From Channallabes apus (lineage: Eukaryota; Chordata; Actinopteri; Siluriformes; Clariidae): a DNA stretch of 64,000 bases. This document shows positions 25,981-40,900 of the stretch, in pieces. Each line of letters begins with the position of its first letter. Position 1 is the first letter of the stretch. A program made the translations under genes and the position numbers. The DNA lies in contig CM060127.1 in assembly GCA_030522415.1 (NCBI GenBank), forward strand, positions 4,487,207 to 4,551,206, written 5' to 3'. The notes under the pieces are model-generated. The model was not told the origin of the DNA. It saw only the letters and a program-made list of their open reading frames with translations, and ran no database searches.

Positions 25981-28900
25981 ATGGAGGATGATAACCTGGA
26001 TTGCAGTGTGGAGATCCTTCAGATCCCCGCTGAGGTGGAAGATGACCTGCTGTTCCTATACTTTGAAAACAAGAGGAGGTCTGGAGGAGGAACCGTTATG
26101 TCTTTGGACAGGAAAGGAGACAAAGCCTTACTGGTGTTTGAAAATGCAGAAGGTGAGACTTGTATATCTATTTCAGTGGCTTATGATATTCCTTTATTAT
26201 ATTATGTATTTTACAAACAGTGTGTGTGTGTGTTGACCAGATGCGAGTAGCGTTGTGCAGAAAGGCCCGCACACTCTCATGGATGCCAAACTGATTGTAC
26301 GCAAGAAACCTCCAAAAGATCATGCGAAACTCATGCTGCGCGGCCTCTCTCCCAGCACCACCCGCGACATGCTGGAGCTTTACGTGGAGAATCTGACGGG
26401 GCTCGAGGCAGATAACTACACTCTTTACCTGTCTCCGGGGAAAGATCTGGTCCTTATTCACCTAAACCAGCCTGCACTCGAGGGTTAGTGTTTAGAAACA
26501 CACGGTAACGCAGACTCAATGTCTTCTGAGCCCGTTAAACACCTCACACTGTGTTATTGGAAATTTCTTTACAGATTTCAAGAAGATGTGCAGTAAAGTC
26601 TCCAAGCGGGCGCTGGAGGGAGCGAGGCTGACCCTGGAGCAGGTGGAATGCACAGATTCCATCATGGTGGAAAACCTGCCCCCTGACCTGCCCGACGATT
26701 TGTTAACACTCTACTTCGAGAACAGCCGCAGTGGAGGAGGAGAAGTGACGGCCGTGAGCAGGGTCTCTCAGCGACTCGCTAAAGTCTCCTTTAAAGATGT
26801 GCAGTGTAAGTCACTCCGGAGCCCTTCTCCTCTTACACTATACGACAAACGGAGATTCATTTCATACAGTCTAGAGCCGGCTCAGTAGAATACACTGCAC
26901 ATAGGCCACACCCACTGCACACAGGCCACACCCACTGCACACAGGCCACACTCACTGCACACAGGCCACACTCACAACTAACAGACGACAACAACAAAAG
27001 GTCACACTAACTACAAACAACAATCATTACAAACAGGCCACACCCATAGCAGAAAGGCCACGCCCTATTTGCTAGAAGAGTACATATATTCCGTGTGCAT
27101 AACAGATAGACTACACCCACAAAAAACAGGCTACACCCACTACAAAAAGACCAGGCCTATAATAGGCTGGTACCTGTTGCCCATGGCAACAGAGGCATGC
27201 CTATTACCAACAGGCCACGCCCATAACAAACCCATCATTACCACTATAAACAGTCCACATCAATAGCAAACAGGCCACACCCATAACAAATACGCCACAC
27301 CTGTAAATAATTCAGTTCAGGCCCATAAAAAACAGGCCACACCCTCAACAGACAGACCACGCCCACAGCAAACAGACCACACCCATAAAAGACAGGCCAC
27401 ACCAACAGAAAGACCACACTCAAAACAGACAGACCACACCCATTGCACACAGACCACGCCCACTACACTGAAGCGTCATCTAATACACACAGGCTACACT
27501 TCCCTCACCTGAACTGGCAGAGATGCCACTCCCACTAAAAACAAGCCAACCCATTTATAGAGAATACACTCATTACACCAAAGCCACACCCACTACTCAA
27601 AGGCCATGCCTTCTTCACTCTTCGCTGCTATACTTCTGTCAATCAAGCATGTTCATTGGCCCCACCCTCTCTAGGAAAGTCTCAGATTAGTGTATTCTGT
27701 GTCTTGGCTAAAGTTTAAGTGTTTTCTCTCGATTCTGTCTTAAGTTTATTTTGTATAATATGGGATGTTTTTGTTAAACAGCTGTAGACGGTGTACTTCA
27801 GAAGACTCACAGCCTGGAGGAGACGGACTTGACTGTGAAACCGTATTATTCTTTCTTGCACTTGGAGGAAGGAGCGTCTCAGGCAGAGTTACAGAACGGG
27901 ACAGCTCCGGGTGTAGTGGATCAGGGTAGCGCTGTATCGCCTTCGAATTGCACACACTCTGATCTCCTCAGTGGTGCATCTCCACTGCCACCCAATCAGG
28001 AAACTGTTGTCCTAAAACCTAACGTCCAGGTGTCTCCAAAATCTTTAAAGCTTTCCAGTGCCACCCCGCAAGTCTCTCAACCTTCACCTGATCCACAGCC
28101 TTGTGTGTGCGATCTCTCTGTCCCTGACCCCAACAAACGCCAGCTCATCTCTCTCTCAGACCTCCCCAACAAGCTGGAAAAGTCTCACCCCGGTTACACG
28201 ATCAGAGTCTCGCAGAACGGCGTGGAGGTGAAAGGCCCGGTCCGAGACGAAGTCGAAAAACTGAAGAGCGAGCTGCTGGAGTTCCTGAATGGCGTGTCAC
28301 AGGCCCATGTCCAAGTCAGCGCCCTGAAAGCTGATTTCCTCCAGAGACAGGACATCAGAGACAAGCTGACAGACAAGCTGAGGGACCAGGGGCTGCCCTG
28401 TGCATACACCGTGACAGGGGGCGCGCTGATTTTAAGCTCCACCTCTATGCAGATGGTGACCCAAGCACGCGAGGTGATAAAGGGTGCGGTCAGCGAGTTC
28501 GTCCTGCCTGTGGAGCCTGAGTACGAGTACCTGATCTCGTCCGAAGAATGGAGAAACTTCCTCATGACTCAGGACACGTGCAGCGCCCAGGCCTCCGCCG
28601 AGGGGAACACCGTCTCCGTGGTGACGCTGAAGGACAGGGAGCAGGAGGTGAGGGAGAACCTGGATCGATTCCTCAGGACGCCCATTCAGAAGGAGGTCGT
28701 AATCAGTATGCAGCCTGCCATGCTCACCTACATCCAGCTGCACCATCAACAGCTGCTCATGGACATGAGCGAGGTCATAATCTTCCCCCTCGACACGGGG
28801 GACGGGCTGATCGTGAGTCCCTGCGTTCACTATCATCACTTTTATAAAATATAATACATACAGTCAAAAATTAAAACAGCTAAAAATAAAATGTAAGTAT

Positions 28901-31900
28901 GTACAAATGCTTAATATATATAAAAAAAATTATTTTAATATAATTGTGGTTCTATTATTCGAGCATTAAGATTTTAATATAAATCATGCATTAAATGCCA
29001 GTGATTTTAATTACTTTTAAAAATAAATATTTTTAAAAATAAATATAATAAATACATAAAAGTTTTTTACATTTACGGTATATATACTTTAATTATTGTT
29101 CAGTTAATTAAATATAATTTTGTGTAAATATATGTGAATAAAATTTATTTTAAATACTGTACGTATAATTATGAATATTGTAATACATTTGATGATTTAT
29201 GCATTTATTAAATCTTTTTATTTAATAGTTCATTTTAATAGGTTATTCTTAATGAATCAACTTGAATGAATATTCTATATATATATATATGCATTTTAAA
29301 TTAATCATCAGTTAAAATTTGTTAAATAATATTTAAACAATTGTATTAAAAAATTACATATATTTTAGATTAATTGTTAACATTTGCATAATCAAAAAAA
29401 CAAACTATTTGCATAAAACATTTGTAATAAGATAAATTTCTATGCGTTTATTTATTTGCCACAGAAGATGGAATGAATAATTTTTAAAATAAACTTTATA
29501 TTATACTATAATATAAAGTAAATTTTTAATGAAGCAAAATAAAATACTTGTATTTTTTCTATCAGGGAAAAAAAGAATCGGTACTAATTATTTTAATAAA
29601 ATTTTAAGTAAAGATAATTTTTTTACATATAAATTCTCTGCTGTTATTCCGTAGAGCAGATTTGCTTATATTATACTGTGGCGTTAGAAATATGTGTGTG
29701 TGTGATTTTCTGCAACTGTTGATGGACAGATCCAGGGGAACTTCGTGCCGTGTCAGACAGCGGGCGAGGTTTTATCCGCCGTGGTTAACTCCACCCTCAA
29801 CAAGATCATCACAGTGAGCCAGCCGGGCATCGCCCGCTTCCTGCTCCATGACCAGGAGGGGCAGAGCATCCTGGGAGAGATGACCGCCAAGTTCCAGGTC
29901 TACATCAGCCTGGAGAGGGTGCACTGGGAGCCCCTGGAGGACGAGGTAACCATGAAGTACCGGCAGTGAGAACAACTTAATGTATGTCATTGAATAAAAT
30001 GGTGTCTGCAGATAATAATCATACTGTGTGATGTAATGATAAGTAAAACCTTAATTATTAAACTGTGATTATTTAATTGTCTTATTAAAACATATTTTAT
30101 GATTCCTGTATTAAATACTTATTTTTATTTATTTAACAAAAAAGTTTGGAAGTTTGTAGAAAGTTTAAATAAGTTATAGTGAATATTTAAAACTTTTAAT
30201 TTATAAAAATCAGCATTAACATTAAGATTTTTAAACAAATACTGATTTGGGTTTAATATGACTTACAGAAGGACACTTAGACACTCTAACATGAGTAAAA
30301 ATTATATCACTCTGCGTTAAATCTGTTCTCCTTCTTCTTCCTTTAGGACATCTTTGCTCTGGCGTGGAAAATGACAACGAGTCAGAACTTCGTGAGGAGC
30401 TCTTCAGTTCAGGGTTTGACCGCCCTGAGGGCCGGCGCACTCTCGTCTACTGATAAAGACACCTCAGGTTCCTCTCCTTGTTCTCTTGTCAAGAGTCGTA
30501 CTAATGTATTTACCATGCTAACGTCACACACATTCACAGCTCGTCTAGAGGAGACGAAGAAGATCTTGTCACAGCTGCAGGCGGAGGAGTTGGATCTGTA
30601 CTCGGACGCACCTGAACAGGTCAGTCCAGGACAGGGTTCTCCTACAGGACAGAGACACTCAATGTCTTTACTGACGTTTCACATGGTAAAGTTCCAGATA
30701 TACAATGAGGGTCGTTTGATGGTTTGTAAAATTAAAGATGGAAGTAAATTTTATTTTTAAATGTGAGAAGAATGAAAGATGAGATAATGAGATGTTTTCT
30801 AGATAATCTAGGTAATGCTAATTTTTAAGATAATTTCTTTTATCTCATGAAACTGAGATTTGATTATGAGGGTGTGAAGATGTGTTTTCCAAATAATGAG
30901 ACATTGGAAAGGTTTCAAGATACAGTGGTGTGAAAAACTATTTGCCCCCCTCCTGATTTCTTATTCTTTTGCATGTTTGTCACAAAAAATGTTTCTGATC
31001 ATCAAACACATTTAACTATTAGTCAAAGGTAACACAAGTAAACACAAAATGCAGTTTTTAAATGAGGGGTTTTATTATTTAGGGAGAAAAAAAATCCAAA
31101 CCTACTTGGCCCTGTGTGAAAAAGTAATTGCCCCCTGAACCTAATAACTGGTTGGGCCACCCTTAGCAGCAATAACTGCAATCAAGCGTTTGCGATAACT
31201 TGCAACGGGTCTTTTACAGCGCTCTGGAGGAATTTTGGCCCACTCATCTTTGCAGAATTGTTGTAATTCAGCTTTATTTGAGGGTTTTCTAGCATGAACC
31301 GCCTTTTTAAGGTCATGCCACAACATCTCAATAGGATTCAGGTCAGGACTTTGACTAGGCCACTCCAAAGTCTTCATTTTGTTTTTCTTCAGCCATTCAG
31401 AGGTGGATTTGCTGGTGTGTTTTGGGTCATTGTCCTGCTGCAGCACCCAAGATCGCTTCAGCTTGAGTTGACGAACAGATGGCCGGACATTCTCCTTCAG
31501 GATTTTTTGGTAGACAGTAGAATTCATGGTTCCATCTATCACAGCAAGCCTTCCAGGTCCTGAAGCAGCAAAACAACCCCAGACCATCACACTACCACCA
31601 CCATATTTTACTGTTGGTATGATGTTCTTTTTCTGAAATGTTGTGTTACTTTTACGCCAGATGTAACGGGACACGCACCTTCCAAAAAGTTCAACTTTTG
31701 TCTCGTCGGTCCACAAGGTATTTTCCCAAAAGTCTTGGCAATCATTGAGATGTTTTTTAGCAAAATTGAGCCTTAATGTTCTTTTTGCTTAAAAGTGGTT
31801 TGCGCCTTGGAAATCTGCCATGCAGGCCGTTTTTGCCCAGTCTCTTTCTTATGGTGGAGTCGTGAACACTGACCTTAATTGAGGCAAGTGAGGCCTGCAG

Positions 31901-34900
31901 TTCTTTAGATGTTGTCCTGGGGTCTTTTGTGGCCTCTCGGATGAGTTGTCTCTGCGCTCTTGGGGTAATTTTGGTCGGCCGGCCACTCCTGGGAAGGTTC
32001 ACCACTGTTCCATGTTTTTGCCATTTGTGGATAATGGCTCTCACTGTGGTTCGCTGGAGTCCCAAAGCTTTAGAAATGGCTTTATAACCTTTACCAGACT
32101 GATAGATCTCAATTACTTTTGTTCTCACTTGTTCCTGAATTTCTTTGGATCTTGGCATGATGTCTAGCTTTTGAGGTGCTTTTGGTCTACTTCTCTGTGT
32201 CAGGTAGCTCCTATTTAAGTGATTTCTTGATTGAAACAGGTGTGGCAGTAATCAGGCCTGGGGGTGACTACAGAAATTGAACTCAGGTGTGATAAACCAC
32301 AGTTAAGTAATTTTTTAACAAGGGGGGCAATCACTTTTTCACACAGGGCCATGTAGATTTGGAGTTTTTTTTCTCCCTTAATAATGTAAACCTTTACATT
32401 AAACCTAAAAACTGCATTTTGTGTTCAAGTATGTTATCTTTGACTAATAGTTAACGGTTTTTGATGAGCAGAAACATTTAAGTGTGACAAACATGCAAAA
32501 GAATAAGAAATCAGGAAGGGGGCAAATAATTTTTCACACCACTGTAATAATAAAGATAATTATTCTTTTTCCAGATCCTTAAGTGAAATATTGTACACAC
32601 TCACATTTTCTAGGTGTAGATTTTTTAAGAAATATTTTCCAGATAATAAGATATGGATGTTTTTTTCTTCTTCAAGATTTTCACGTGGAATAATCTTCAC
32701 TATTTTCTAGATAACAAGATAATAAGAATTTTTCTAGACTTTAATTAATTTAATTATTTGAGATAAAGTAATATTTTTAGACAGTGTGATGTTCTGTATA
32801 ATCAGATCTTTTAATGAAAAAATATATATTTTTCAGAAAAACTGGATAAAAAAAATCTGAAATTAAATATTTTTGATATTATAAAGAATTTATAAACGGT
32901 TATTTGCAGTTAATGACATAAGTATATAACGAGATGTTCTTTGAATCATCAGATATTTTTGACACATTGAAACAATAAAACCTGAATTCCTCGGGGTCTT
33001 AAAGGCAGTTGGTTGTCTCCTTTTTAGCCAGAATCCCTGGAAGCGAATGAGTCCGAGACTCAGCCAGGAGGTCAGATCAGTCTGGATGAAGATGCACGTC
33101 TCTCTCTGGCCATCCAGATGTCTATGGAGATGAATCAGAACCCAGATCAATTCGCAGAGGAGGAGCTGCAGAAAGTCCTCCAGCTCTCCAAAGACGAGGT
33201 GGCACCGGCGGACGAGAGCCAGATGCTGAAGAAGGCGATGGACGAGTCTCTGCAGGACGCCATCAATTCGTCGAAAACAGCGCAGATCGAGGTGTTTGCT
33301 TCTTACTCACACGACCTGGTGCGTGTCGACATCGCTCTGGGGAAGAAGGTGGGTCTGAGGCAGTGTGAGGAGAAACTGCAGCACACCGGCTTCAGGAAGC
33401 TGTCGGCCTTCCACCGGCGCTGCCTGGACCTCATTAAGAGGAAGCATGGCGTGGAGATCCAGATCCAGGGCACCACCGCCACCATCTCGGGGTTTAAAGA
33501 CTACGTCACCGGAGCGATGCCCGATCTGAACGCACTGCTGGAGAGAGCGGACGGCAGCACCACAGACGACGAGATCCTGAGCACCGTGCGGTGGGTATGG
33601 CATGACAAAGACAGCTCAGCGGCAACCTCGTACCCGCCGGAGGCCACAGTGTTAATCGAAAACGCCTGGAGGATGAAACAGGACAAGCTTGACATCCTGT
33701 TCAACAACCAGCCGTATACCATCGACTTTGGCAAGATGCAGGAGTTCAGCGTGTCGTCTGGACGATCCGTGCCCATCTCACGGAAGCTGTTAAGCTCTCT
33801 CGACCTGTACTCTGATTCCCAAGGTCAGGAACATTTACGCTGCTTCTTTATGTTCTCCTAACGCTCTGAGACAACCATTAAAAATGTGAATCCTCGGAAT
33901 ACTTCAGGAACAAGCCTGAAATATGAAATCAGATAATTTAATTATCATAAAAAAATGCTTACGATTTTAAAAATGTAAGAAAAAAACTATTAAACATTGG
34001 GAGCTTATCAGTGGTGTAGAGATGAGGATTAAAATAAACACAGAGGAGAAAACAGAAAGGCTGTGGTTTGTAGGTTCTTTCAGCCAGCAGCTTGTTTTAT
34101 TTCTCTATTTCAGAAAATTACAGTTTGCTGTCTGGCTTACCGGACACCGAGAGACTCGACAAAAACTCCACAGAGTATAACAAAGTTACTGCAGACTTCC
34201 TGAGCAGCATTTCTGAACCAGTCCAAATCATTAAGGTGAACTGCTGTTATAGAGAATTAATCAACACTTACTTGACCAATCAGAATGCAGGATTGTGAAG
34301 GCTTGTGTCGTGTGTAAATTTGTGTCCAGGTGGAGAAGCTGACGAACGAGCTGCTGTTCAGACAGTACCAGCTGAAAAAGACGGACATGGAGCAGAAGTT
34401 TCGAGGTGATGTGGAGCGAATGCTTTACCACGGCACTAACGAGAGCAGCGTGAAGGAAATCTGCATCCACGGCTTCAACAGGAGCTTCTGCGGCAAAAAC
34501 GGTAACACGCCCATACACCTGAGAGTGTTCATATCATCAGGTCGAATCATCTGCTTTTAAAATGCATTAGATAGCTGTTAATACAAGCTACGTAACTGTT
34601 AATACACACTATGTGGTGGTTAATACACACTACTTAGCAGTTAATACACGCTACATAACTGTTAATACACACTACTTAGTAGTATTACCGACTAAATAGC
34701 ATTTAATACACACTACATAGCAGTTAATTTACACTACGTAGCGGTTAATTCACACTAAATAGCGGTTAACACACACTACATAACTCTTAATACACACTAC
34801 ATAACTCTTAATACACACTACATAACTCTTAATACACACTACATACTACTACTGTAACTGTTAACACATATTACATATTGGTTAACACACACTACACAAC

Positions 34901-37900
34901 TGTTAACACACTACGTACCTGTTAATACACATTTCATAACTGTTAATACAGTACACACTTCATAACTGTTAATACACACTACATAACAACCATGGGGGGG
35001 GCGCAATCCAGTGTCTTCTTGTGCGAGTCCCAAGTCTGGATAAATGCAGAGGGTTTTGTCAGGAAGGGCATCCGACGTAAAAACAAATCAATGATGCGAA
35101 TCACAAATATCATTTCCATACCGGATCGGTCGCGGCCCGGGTTAACAACGACCGCCACCGGTGCTGTTGACCTACAGGGTGCCGGTGGAAATTGGGCAAC
35201 TGTTGGTCGAAAAAGGAGAGGAGGAAGGCGTGTTCGAAAGCAGAGAGAGAAGAGGAAAGGCAAGAGTTTAGGAGTGAAAGTAGGGACCTTGAATGTTGGG
35301 ACCATGACAGGGAAGGGAAGACAGTTGGTTGATATGATGCAGAGAAGGAAGGTGGATATACTGTGTGTCCAGGAGACCAGGTGGAAAGGTAGCAAGGCCA
35401 GGAGCTTAGGATCAGGGTTCAAATTGTTTTACCATGGTGTGGATAGGAAAAGAAATGGAGCAGGAGTTATCCTGAAAGAGGAGTTTGTAAGGAATGTTCT
35501 AGAGGTTGTGCGCTGTTGCAATAACTAGTGCGTCAGTCGCTGCACAGTGATGTCATATCTATGAGTCAAACTATTTTTATTTTTTTTTACACTCAATTTA
35601 AACACTCAAAATCAATCATTAATATCTTTACAAATCATTCATTCATTCATTTTCTATACCGCTTAATCCTGTGTTCAGGGTCGCGGGGGACCTGGAGCCT
35701 ATCCCAGGAGACTTCGGGCACTAGGCGGGGTACACCCTGGACAGGGTGCCAATCCATCGCAGGGCACACACACATACACACGCTCACACCCCCAATCACA
35801 CACTACGGGCAATTTTAGGAACGCCAATTAGCCTAACCTGTGGGAGGAAACCGGAGTACCTGGAGGAAACCCACCAAGCACGGGGAGAACATGCAAACTC
35901 AATGCACACAGAGACGGGAATCGTCTTTACAAATCGTCTTTTCCTCTTTACAAATCAGAAAATATTTATTTATAGCATTTACTTGTAATACTGAAAAGTG
36001 TATTATAATCACAAAAAAAATTTTTTTTAATCCCTTTCGCAACCCCTTGAAATATTTCCCCAGTTTGGGAACTACTGAGATAGGGTGATGAGTCTGAAGC
36101 TGGATATTGAAGGTTTAATGTTCAATGTTGTTAGTGGTTATGCTCCACAAGTAGGATGTGAGTTAGAAGAGAAGGAGAAATTCTGGAGTGAGTTAGATGA
36201 AGTGATGCAGAGCATCCCCAGAGGTGAGAGAGTGGTGATTGGGGCAGACTTCAATGGACATGTTGGGGAAGGAAACAGAGGGGATGAAAATGTGATGGGC
36301 AGGCTTGGTTTTCAGGACAGGAATGTAGAAGGACAGATGGTGGTAGACTTTGCAAAGAGGATGGAAATGGCAGTAGTAAATACCTTCTTCCAGAAGTGAC
36401 AGGAACATAGGGTGACGTATAAGAGTGGAGGCAGAAGCACTCAGGTGGACTACATGTTGTGTTGACGTTGTAATCTGAAAGAGATCAGTTACTGCAAAGT
36501 GTTGGTAGGGGAAAGTGTAGCCAGACAACACAGAATGGTTGTGTGTAAAATAACCCTGGTGGTGAGGAAGGTGAAGAGGACAAAGGCAGAGCAGAGGACA
36601 AAGTGGTGGAAGCTGAGAAAGGAAGAATGTTGCGTAGTCTTTAGGGAGGAGTTGAGACAGGCTATGGGTGGTCAGGAGGTGCTTTCAGTTGACTGGACAA
36701 CTACAGCCAATGTGATCAGGGAGACAGGTCGGAGGGTACTTGATGTATCATCAGGTAAGGGAAAAGGGGACAAGGAGACTTGGTGGTGGAATGAGGAAGT
36801 CCAGGAGTGTATACAGGGAAAGAGGCTAGCTAAGAAGAAGAAGGACACTGAGAGGACTGAAGAGAGTAGACAGGAATACAGGGAGATGCACCGTAAGGTG
36901 AAGGTAGAATTGGCAAAGGCCAAACAAAGAGCATATGAGGACTTGTATGCTACCTGGACAGTAAGGAGGGAGAGGTGGATCTGTACACGTTGGCGAGGCA
37001 GAAAGATAGGGATGGGAAGCATGTGCAGCAGGTTAGAGTGATTAAAGATAGAGATGGAAATGTACTGACAGATGCCAGGAGGGTGATGGGAAGATGGAAG
37101 GAGTACTTTTAAAGAGTTGATTAATGAGGAAAACGAAAGAGAACAAAGAGTAGAAGAGGTGACTGTTGTGGAGCAGGAAGTAGCAAATATTAGTAAAAGT
37201 GAGGTGAGCAGGCGTTGAAGAGGATGAAGAGTGGAAAGGCTGTTGGTCCTGATGACATACAGTACCTGTGGAGGTATGGAAGTGGTGGAGAGGTGGCAGA
37301 GTTTCTAACGAGATCTTGGAAAGTGAGAGGATTCCAGAAGAATGGAGAAGTGTATTGGTGCCAATTTTTAAGAGCAAGGTAGATGTGCAAAGCTGTGGCA
37401 ATTACAGAGGCATAAAGCGAATGAGCCATACAATGAAGCTGTGGGAAAGAGTAGTGGAAGCTAGGTTAAGGGCAGAGGTGAGCATTTGTGAGCAGCAATA
37501 TGGTTTCATGCCTAGAAAGAGTACATCAGATGCAGTATTTGGTTTGAGGATGCTGGTGGAGAAGTACAGAGAAGGTAATAAAGAGTTGCATTGTGTCTTT
37601 GTAGATTTAGAGAAAGCGTATGACAGGGTGCAGAGAGAGGAGCTGTGGTGTTGTATGAGGAAGTCTGAGTGGTTAGAGTGGTGCAGGACATGTATGAGAG
37701 CTGTAAGACAGTGGTGAGATGTGCTGTAGGTGTGACAAAAGAGTTCAAGGTGGAGGTGGGTCTGCATCAAGGATCGGCTCTAAGCCCCTTTTTGTTTGCT
37801 CTGGTGATGGACAGGATGACAGATGAAGTTAGACAGGAGTCTCCATGGACTATGATGTTTGCAGATGACATTGTGCTTTGTAGCGAGAGCAAGGAACAGG

Positions 37901-40900
37901 TGGAAGGTACTCTCTGGAAAGCAGAGGCATGAAGGTTAGCCGCAGCAAGACGTGTGTGAATGAGAGGAACCCAAGAGGAACGGTGAGGATACATGGAGCA
38001 GAGGTAAAGAAGGTACAGGACTTTAAGTACTTAGTGTCAACGGTCCAGAGCAACGGAGAGTGTGGAAAGGAGGTCAAGAGGCGGGTACAGGCAGGTTGGA
38101 ATGGGTGGAGAAAAGTTTCAGGTGTGTTGTGCGACAAAAGATTATCAGCGAGAATGAAAGGAAAGGTGTACAGGACAGTGGTGAGACCAGCGATGCTCTA
38201 CGGCTTAGAAACAGTGGCACTGAAGAAAAGACAGGACGTAGAGTTGGAGGTAGCAGAGCTGAAGATGTTGAGGTTCTCCTTGGGAGTGACGAGGATGGAT
38301 AGGATCAAGAATGAGTTCATCAGAGGGACAACTCATGTGAGATGTTTTGGAGATAAAGTCAGAGAGGCCAGATTGAGGTGGTTTGGACATGTTCAGAGGA
38401 GAGATGGTGAATAAATCGGTAGAAGGATGCTGAGGTTGGAACTGCCAGGCAGGAGGTCTAGAGGAAGACCAAAGAGGAGATTTATGGATGCAGTGAGAGA
38501 GGACATGAAGTTAGTTGGTGTGAGAGAAGAGGATGGAGAGGATAGGGTTAGATGGAGGCAGATGATTCGCTGTGGTGACCCCTGAAAGGGAACAGCCGAA
38601 AGACAAAGAAGAAGATAACTGTTAAAACACACTATGTAGCTCTTGGTACACATTCCATAACTGTAAATGCACATTACATAACTGTTAATACACACTACAT
38701 AGCGGTTAATACAAATTACATATTGGTCAACACACACTACATAACTGTTAACACATACTACTGTACGTAGCTGTTAATACAAATTTCATAATTGTTAATT
38801 GTTACACATTAATACACATTACATAACTGTTAATACACACTATGTAACTGTTAATGAACTACATAGATGCTAATAATTGTAGATACACACGATGTAGCTG
38901 TTATACAAATTACATAGCCATTAATAGAAACTGTTATGTACATATATACATAATTGTTAATACACACTACACCGCTGTTAATATGCACAACACAGTGGAC
39001 ATTACATAGTGCATGATTTGGGATTTAGCGACTTCTCTATATATATTGGGACACACTCTTTCAATGATATAGTTATATTGTTTCATCCATACTGGAGGAC
39101 TCGAAACCAGTCTCAGAAAAGAAAATGACACTTTGGCAGTACTTGGATATTTACCAGTTAAACCTGTGTGCTATAAGTGAAATCAAAATGTTGCAGGAAA
39201 GGGAAGTTTTTTTTACTAATACAGTAAAAGCTTGGATTGCGAGTAACTTGGTCTGCGGGTGTTTTGCAAGACAAGCAAACTTGCTAAACGAGCGAGGTTC
39301 CCGCGAAATCCTCAAAAGAAGATAAAAGCAAGTGTCATTAGAGAGGTTCCTTGTTAAAGTCACATAAAAAGAAGTTAAAGTGCATGTTAATTTGTTTTAT
39401 TTTTACTTTACATTTTGTATTAATCATTTTCATATGAATTTTTTTGAGTTAGAACAAATCATCTCAGTTTCCATAATTTCTTATGGGTAGAATTTGATAT
39501 ATTAAATCTTTTGGATTACAAGCACATTTCCGGAACGAATCATGCTCGCAAATCAACGTTTAACTGTACTGTATATCGTTCTTTCCCTCGAGGTGGGCGT
39601 GGCTATACAGTGGTGTGAAAAACTATTTGCCCCCCCTCCTGATTTCTTATTCTTTTGCATGTTTGTCACACAAAATGTTTCTGATCATCAAACACATTTA
39701 ACTATTAGTCAAAGATAACACAAGTAAACACAAAATGCAGTTTTTAAATGAGGGGTTTTATTATTTAGGGAGAAAAAAAATCCAAACCTACATGGCCTTC
39801 TGTGAAAAAGTAATTGCCCCCTGAACCTAATAACTGGTTGGGCCACCCTTAGCAGCAATAACTGCAATCAAGCATTTGCGATAACTTGCAACGAGTCTTT
39901 TACAGCGCTCTGGAGGAATTTTGGCCCACTCATCTTTGCAGAATTGTTGTAATTCAGCTTTATTTGAGGGTTTTCTAGCATGAACTGCCTTTTTAAGGTC
40001 ATGCCACAACATCTCAATAGGATTCAGGTCAGGACTTTGACTAGGCCACTCCAAAGTCTTCATTTTGTTTTTCTTCAGCCATTCAGAGGTGGATTTGCTG
40101 GTGTGTTTTGCATCATTGTCCTGCTGCAGCACCTAAGATCGCTTCAGCTTGAGTTGACGAACAGATGGCCGGACATTCTCCTTCAGGATTCTTTGGTAGA
40201 CAGTAGAATTCATGGTTCTATCTATCACAGCAAGCCTTCCAGGTCCTGAAGCAGCAAAACAACCCCAGACCATCACACTACCACCACCATATTTTACTGT
40301 TGGTATGATGTTCTTTTTCTGAAATGCTGTGTTACTTTTACGCCAGATGTAACGGGACACGCACCTTCCAAAAAGTTCAACTTTTGTCTCGTCGGTCCAC
40401 AAGGTATTTTCCCAAAAGTCTTGGCAATCATTGAGATGTTTTTTAGCAAAATTGAGACGAGCCTTAATGTTCTTTTTGCTTAAAAGTGGTTTGCGCCTTG
40501 GAAATCTGCCATGCAGGCCGTTTTTGCCCAGTCTCTTTCTTATGGTGGAGTCATGAACACTGACCTTAATTGAGGCAAGTGAGGCCTGCAGTTCTTTAGA
40601 TGTTGTCCTGGGGTCTTTTGTGGCCTCTCGGATGAGTCGTCTCTGCGCTCTTGGGGTAATTTTGGTCGCCCGGCCACTCCTGAGAAGGTTCACCACTGTT
40701 CCATGTTTTTGCCATTTGTGGATAATGGCTCTCACTGTGGTTCGCTGGAGTCCCAAAGCTTTAGAAATGGCTTTATAACCTTTACCAGACTGATAGATCT
40801 CAATTACTTTTGTTCTCATTTGTTCCTGAATTTCTTTGGATCTTGGCATGAGGTCTAGCTTTTGAGGTGCTTTTGGTCTACTTCTCTGTGTCAGGTACTA

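Noticed and set aside
28432..28839. Antisense frame of 135 codons inside parp10 exon 4
   Set aside because: It is a shadow of a GC-rich, strongly conserved sense exon and matches no family.
34561..34985. CRISPR-like array
   Set aside because: Units are adjacent without unique spacers and the genome is a vertebrate; it is a minisatellite.
39125..39325. Short frames over the MITE at 39220
   Set aside because: Non-coding transposon sequence; the frame crosses the TIR and flanking intron.
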